NCBI GenBank assembly: GCA_947175285.1 | Contig: CAMWMM010000255.1 | Coordinates: 1-7,096 of the forward strand | Length of the DNA: 7,096 bases | From: an uncultured Lachnospiraceae bacterium | GTDB lineage: Bacteria > Bacillota_A > Clostridia > Lachnospirales > Lachnospiraceae | Direction of reading: 5' to 3' | Shown: positions 4,290 to 7,096 of the stretch, piece by piece | Numbering within the stretch: position 1 is the first letter of the stretch | Layout of the letters: each line of letters begins with the position of its first letter | Translations under genes and position numbers: made by a program | The notes under the pieces: generated by a model | Database searches by the model: none | The model's input: the letters and a program-made list of their open reading frames with translations, nothing else | Told to the model about the DNA's origin: nothing

Positions 4290-5225
4290 TTATCCTTCCT
4301 TCCGGTTCCCCTGCTCAAAGCTCCATCTCTCTAATAATTCATAGATGGTCGCTTCCATCTGCTCCGCTGAATAATCCGCAGGGAAATATTCATCCAGCTT
4401 CTTCCTTTGCAGTTTGACTGTCGGTGCCGCTGGTTTTTCATCGGAAAGGACGATCTCTATCACATTCCCGTCAATCTTTCCCTCCCTGCTCAATTCCTTC
4501 AGCTTCTTTGCCTGTGCAAGGCTGGGGAATACACATAACCGCTCTATCGTCTGGTAAAGCTGCTCCTGCTCTTTTGGTTTTAAGTAAGATAATTCCACCC
4601 CGACACCAAACGCAATGCGTTTTTCGTCCACATAAGCAAGCAGGGGCTTTATAAGGTAAGTCAGGCGGATATACCGTTCTATCTGCTTATAGCTCTCCCC
4701 GCTTCCTTCCGCTGCGACTTCACTGGATTTCTTACCCTGATAATTAGGGACAACTTGTCCCTCTTTTTTAGGCCTGCCCTTTACCCTGTCTACCGCGTCC
4801 AGCTTCATCTTATAGGCATAAGCCTTTTCGCTGTACAGAAGTTCTTCCCGCTGTATGTTAGAATCCACCATCGTTATTGTGGCTTCCTCGTCCGTAAGGT
4901 CACGGATAAAGCATGGAATCACCTCAAGCCCAAGCAGTTCACAGGCCCGTTTCCGCCTGTGTCCCGCTATGATCTCATATCCGTCTTCTTTCCCCGGCCG
5001 GACGATCAGGGGGCAGATAACGCCATGCTCCCTGATACTCTCCACGGTCTCCTGCATCTTTTCATCGTCCAGTACCTTAAAGGGATGGGCGTTGAAAGAA
5101 TATAATTTCCCAATCGCCACTTCCACAACTTTTTCTGCCTGTTCTCCGCTGTCCTGCCCCAATCCGAACAGTGCGTTTACATCCGGCATTTTGATATTGG
5201 AAGCGCTGCCTTTCCTATTTGCCAT
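4290..5225 (-). CDS. parB: ParB/Spo0J-type partition protein, 311 aa
   Basis: This is the centromere-binding partner of ParA in active segregation. The ParB N-terminal (CTP-binding) domain spans residues about 36-127, with LDDEKMQETVESIREHGVIC, the GHRRKRA motif at 88-94 (the GxRRxRA nucleotide box) and NIQRE at 123-127. A helix-turn-helix follows at about 165-188 (KKSSEVAAEGSGESYKQIER then YIRL), then VDEKRIAFGVGVELSYL, typical of element-borne ParB proteins. The C-terminal 60 residues (KLDEYFPADYSAEQMEATIY) are probably the dimerisation region. The ATG at 5225 lies within the end of parA, an 11-base overlap, with GGAGGAGG upstream inside parA, so the pair is translationally coupled. I found no clear parS-like repeat near the gene, so the binding site is unknown. 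Confidence 0.93.
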   Translation of the reverse strand: MANRKGSASNIKMPDVNALFGLGQDSGEQAEKVVEVAIGKLYSFNAHPFKVLDDEKMQETVESIREHGVICPLIVRPGKEDGYEIIAGHRRKRACELLGLEVIPCFIRDLTDEEATITMVDSNIQREELLYSEKAYAYKMKLDAVDRVKGRPKKEGQVVPNYQGKKSSEVAAEGSGESYKQIERYIRLTYLIKPLLAYVDEKRIAFGVGVELSYLKPKEQEQLYQTIERLCVFPSLAQAKKLKELSREGKIDGNVIEIVLSDEKPAAPTVKLQRKKLDEYFPADYSAEQMEATIYELLERWSFEQGNRKEG

Positions 5226-6018
5226 GCGCCAGTACCTCCTCCGTCAGAATCCCGTAAGCCTCGGCTGCCTTTCCCTTCGGGTCATGTACGAAGATACTCT
5301 TCCCTTCCGCACTTGCCTCCGCAACCCTTACCGACAAAGGGATATAATTCTCAAATACCGGTATCATCTGCCCATAGTTCTCATGCACCAGTTCCATAAT
5401 GTCCTTTGCATAATTTGTCCGTGCGTCCACCATGGTCAGCAGGATTCCCTCAAAATCCAGTGCCGGATTGATACGCTTTTTTATCCTCATAATGCTTGCG
5501 ATAAGCTGCTCCAATCCTTTCAAAGATAAGAATTGTGCCTGCAAAGGTATGAGTACCGTATCGGCGGCGGCAAGGACATTGATCGTCAGCATACCAAGCG
5601 AGGGCATGCAGTCTATGATAATATAGTCATAATACGGTGCCACCGTCTCTATATACTCTTTCAGCATATATTCCCTGCTCATGGCACTGATCAGCGATAC
5701 CTCAACTGCCGCAAGGTCAATGTTTCCCGGAAGGAACTGCACCCCTTCCCCATGGGTAAGGATACCGAAACCGGCTTCCACTTCCTGTCCATCCATAATA
5801 GACGTTATAACCGTGGCAAGCGTCTCTTCCAGCTTGTCCGGCTCCCTGATCCCCATACTTGCGGTAAGGCTTCCCTGTGCGTCAGCGTCGATCAGCAGAA
5901 CCTTTTTACCTGCCCTTGCAAGCCCGATCCCTAAATTTACCGTGGTAGTTGTCTTTGACACCCCGCCTTTCTGGTTTGCCAGGGCTACCACTGTACCTTT
6001 TCTTCCTGTATTTTCCAT
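5215..6018 (-). CDS. parA: ParA-type partition ATPase, 267 aa
   Basis: This is a deviant-Walker ATPase that moves element copies along the nucleoid together with ParB. Counting from 6018, the Walker A motif KGGVSKTTTT is at residues 17-26, with the signature lysine K17 and P-loop lysine K22; the usual glycine of KGGVGKTT is a serine here. LLIDADAQGS (A' motif) has aspartates at 44 and 46, and YIIIDCMPSLG holds the Walker B aspartate at about 136. The length suits a short ParA lacking an N-terminal DNA-binding domain, so it probably does not repress its own promoter by itself. The ATG at 6018 is chosen because AAGGAG lies 10 nt upstream; a GTG at 6027 would touch that ribosome site. It follows the DUF5348-like gene by 27 bases and overlaps parB. 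Confidence 0.95.
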   Translation of the reverse strand: MENTGRKGTVVALANQKGGVSKTTTTVNLGIGLARAGKKVLLIDADAQGSLTASMGIREPDKLEETLATVITSIMDGQEVEAGFGILTHGEGVQFLPGNIDLAAVEVSLISAMSREYMLKEYIETVAPYYDYIIIDCMPSLGMLTINVLAAADTVLIPLQAQFLSLKGLEQLIASIMRIKKRINPALDFEGILLTMVDARTNYAKDIMELVHENYGQMIPVFENYIPLSVRVAEASAEGKSIFVHDPKGKAAEAYGILTEEVLAHGK

Positions 6019-6028
6019 ATATCCCACT

Positions 6029-6034
6029 CTCCTT
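6029..6034 (-). promoter_or_regulatory. Ribosome site that sets the parA start
   Basis: AAGGAG on the minus strand lies 10 nt from the ATG at 6018. The in-frame GTG at 6027 is only one base from it, too close to be used, which argues for the shorter protein. Confidence 0.75.
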
Positions 6035-6045
6035 CGCTTGTATTT

Positions 6046-6480
6046 CTATCTCATGCGGACATTCAGACCTTCCATAGATATATCCTCATATCCGACAAGA
6101 TAATAGTCCTCCCCGTCATGCTCTACCTTTGTCAGCACCCAGCAGGGAAACTCCTGTGAATCGTCCTGCAATAAAACTTCGATCAGGCTCCCGCTCCGGT
6201 AACGATACCCCTGTCCCGTCACATATTCCCCATCTTCGCTCTGATGCAAGGAACTGACTTCCTTAACCGGACGTGATATATACTCAATGCTGCACCCTGC
6301 ATCAGCCAGCTTCCGCATGATAGAGCGTAACTCTTTTAATAAGAAAAGCTGGTCACTGTCCTTACGGTCCACATGCAGACCGCTTAAATCTGCATGTTCG
6401 TCATAAGTGGAAGACCTTAAAATATCGTCAATCTGGATTTTCAACTCTGCCATCTTCTCTAATACTGTGTTTATCTCCAT
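6046..6480 (-). CDS. DUF5348-like protein of the partition operon, 144 aa
   Basis: A cytoplasmic protein with no signal or membrane segment. Residues 1-60 look helical and possibly coiled (MEINTVLEKMAELKIQIDDI, FLLKELRSIMRKLADAG). Residues about 70-143 form a small beta-rich domain (GYRYRSGSLIEVLL, WVLTKVEHDGEDYYLVGYED, LNVRMR) that I recognise, from memory, as the DUF5348 type found in Firmicutes mobile elements. The function is unknown. Its ATG overlaps the end of the SymE-like gene by ten bases, with AGGGAGG within that gene as ribosome site, and parA begins 27 bases downstream. The placement suggests an accessory role in element maintenance or copy control; that is inference. The gene call is firm, the family moderately so. 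Confidence 0.82.
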   Translation of the reverse strand: MEINTVLEKMAELKIQIDDILRSSTYDEHADLSGLHVDRKDSDQLFLLKELRSIMRKLADAGCSIEYISRPVKEVSSLHQSEDGEYVTGQGYRYRSGSLIEVLLQDDSQEFPCWVLTKVEHDGEDYYLVGYEDISMEGLNVRMR

Positions 6481-6728
6481 CCTGCATACCTCCCTAACGG
6501 TCCGTTATATCGGCGGGCAGGCTTTGCCACCATGGCCGCCTCTTCGTCTGCATCGTGTCCGTCTTCACTCTTCTCGATAATAAGACGGCTCCCCTCCTGC
6601 GTGACAGTCACCTTGTCGCCTACGAAAAATCCCAGCGGCCTCAGCCATTTCCCCTGTATGATGATCTGCGGAACGGGCGTGTAATTTCTCCCGCTTCCCT
6701 TATAAATCTTTAATTCCTTTGCCTGCAT
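6471..6728 (-). CDS. SymE-like AbrB-fold protein, 85 aa
   Basis: Residues about 5-53 match the SymE toxin domain: LKIYKGSGRNYTPVPQIIIQ, then GKWLRPLGFFVGDKVTVTQE and SRLIIEK. The P-x-I-x-(I/L)-Q-GKWL followed by GFxVGDKVxV is the family hallmark, a swapped-hairpin AbrB-like fold. E. coli SymE is an SOS-induced protein whose translation is blocked by the antisense RNA SymR; whether copies in Firmicutes elements are toxins is unclear. The acidic then Arg-rich tail (EDGHDADEEAAM, PARRYNGPLGRYAGWR) is element-specific. The ATG at 6728 follows AGGAGGA at 6737-6743. It sits inside the partition operon, so it could be an addiction function or simply a DNA/RNA-binding regulator. I see no antisense promoter overlapping its start. 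Confidence 0.85.
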   Translation of the reverse strand: MQAKELKIYKGSGRNYTPVPQIIIQGKWLRPLGFFVGDKVTVTQEGSRLIIEKSEDGHDADEEAAMVAKPARRYNGPLGRYAGWR

Positions 6729-6764
6729 ATAAAATATCCTCCTGTGTATGGTGTTTGTCTGACT

Positions 6765-7096
6765 TCACATTCCAAATGTTGATAAATCTACCGGAAAGCA
6801 GTATTCCGGATAACGTACCTTGACTGCCTCCAAAAAATATACTGCATACTCACAGCAGAACAAGTCCTCCACCGTGTAACGCTGGCATTCCCTTACTTTC
6901 TCTTCCCCTTCAAGGTCATATGCGCTTGGCGTACCGTTGCAGAAAAGGTTGAACGCCATCCGGACTACCCTTGCACTGCCGCTGGTGATCCAGCCTTCCC
7001 CAAGGCATTCTGTCTTTACGGAATCTTTGTCAAAATCGTAAATTCTCTCCACACATTGTCTTGTATCGCCGCTGATCCCAAGACAGTAAATCAGCG
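6765..7096 (-). CDS. DUF6075-like protein, C-terminal part (start outside window)
   Basis: The open frame continues past position 7096, so the N-terminus is missing. A GTG at 7050-7052 could be taken as a start but the frame upstream reads LIYCLGISGDTRQC, which belongs to the same protein, so I treat the gene as partial. The visible part continues RIYDFDKDSVKTECLGEGW, TSGSARVVRMAFNLFCNGTP and YTVEDLFCCEYAVYFLEAVK, ending VDLSTFGM. From memory this is the DUF6075 pattern (YCLGI..DTR, IYDF, GW.TSGS.RVVR.AFNL), a family of unknown function from Firmicutes elements. It has several cysteines and no membrane segment. It precedes the SymE-like gene by 36 bases and heads the visible operon. Confidence 0.8.
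   Translation of the reverse strand, partial: LIYCLGISGDTRQCVERIYDFDKDSVKTECLGEGWITSGSARVVRMAFNLFCNGTPSAYDLEGEEKVRECQRYTVEDLFCCEYAVYFLEAVKVRYPEYCFPVDLSTFGM

Noticed and set aside
4855..5529. Long plus-strand open frame (224 aa) opposite parA/parB
   Set aside because: It is a shadow of strongly supported ParA and ParB genes; Ser/Pro/Arg-rich translation without domain features.

Overview
The window looks like the replication and partition end of a mobile element (a plasmid or integrative conjugative element) from a low-to-mid GC Gram-positive anaerobe, most likely a Lachnospiraceae-type Clostridium relative. This rests on recognised families (RepA_N initiator with a DUF6017-like tail, element-type ParA/ParB, a SymE-like protein, DUF5348- and DUF6075-like proteins, region-4-only sigma-like proteins), on strong AGGAGG-type ribosome sites and on many intergenic hairpins. 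It is inference from remembered families; no search was run. No relaxase, integrase or conjugation gene lies in the window, so plasmid versus ICE is open.

Layout, right to left because nearly everything is on the minus strand. From 7096 to about 3084 there is one tightly packed gene train: a DUF6075-like protein (start outside the window), a SymE-like AbrB-fold protein, a DUF5348-like protein, ParA, ParB and the RepA_N initiator. Several of these overlap by 10-11 bases. A short leader with a 10-bp hairpin separates parB from rep, and a weak terminator follows rep. Next come a Cro/CI-type regulator (2653-3006), a 207-bp gap holding a large three-tier inverted repeat, and two sigma-region-4-like genes joined by an ATGA overlap (1313-2445).

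The left part is regulatory and accessory. A 70-aa helix-turn-helix protein (plus strand, 1042-1254) is transcribed divergently from a His-rich 99-aa protein of unknown function (minus, 502-801). The gap between them holds a perfect-consensus TTGACA-17-TATAAT promoter and AT-rich direct repeats. At the left edge is the secretion-signal start of a probable large surface protein (minus, 1-182), behind a 319-bp gap with an 11-bp inverted repeat.

The most striking structure is inside rep. Seven direct repeats sit at an exact 23-bp period (3524-3684), flanked by an AT-rich block. Because 23 is not divisible by three, three DNA repeats make one 69-bp, 23-residue protein repeat. This is the expected appearance of an origin of replication embedded in its own initiator gene. 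ParA/ParB would segregate the element, RepA would start replication at the iterons, and the small regulators and sigma-like proteins would control element gene expression.
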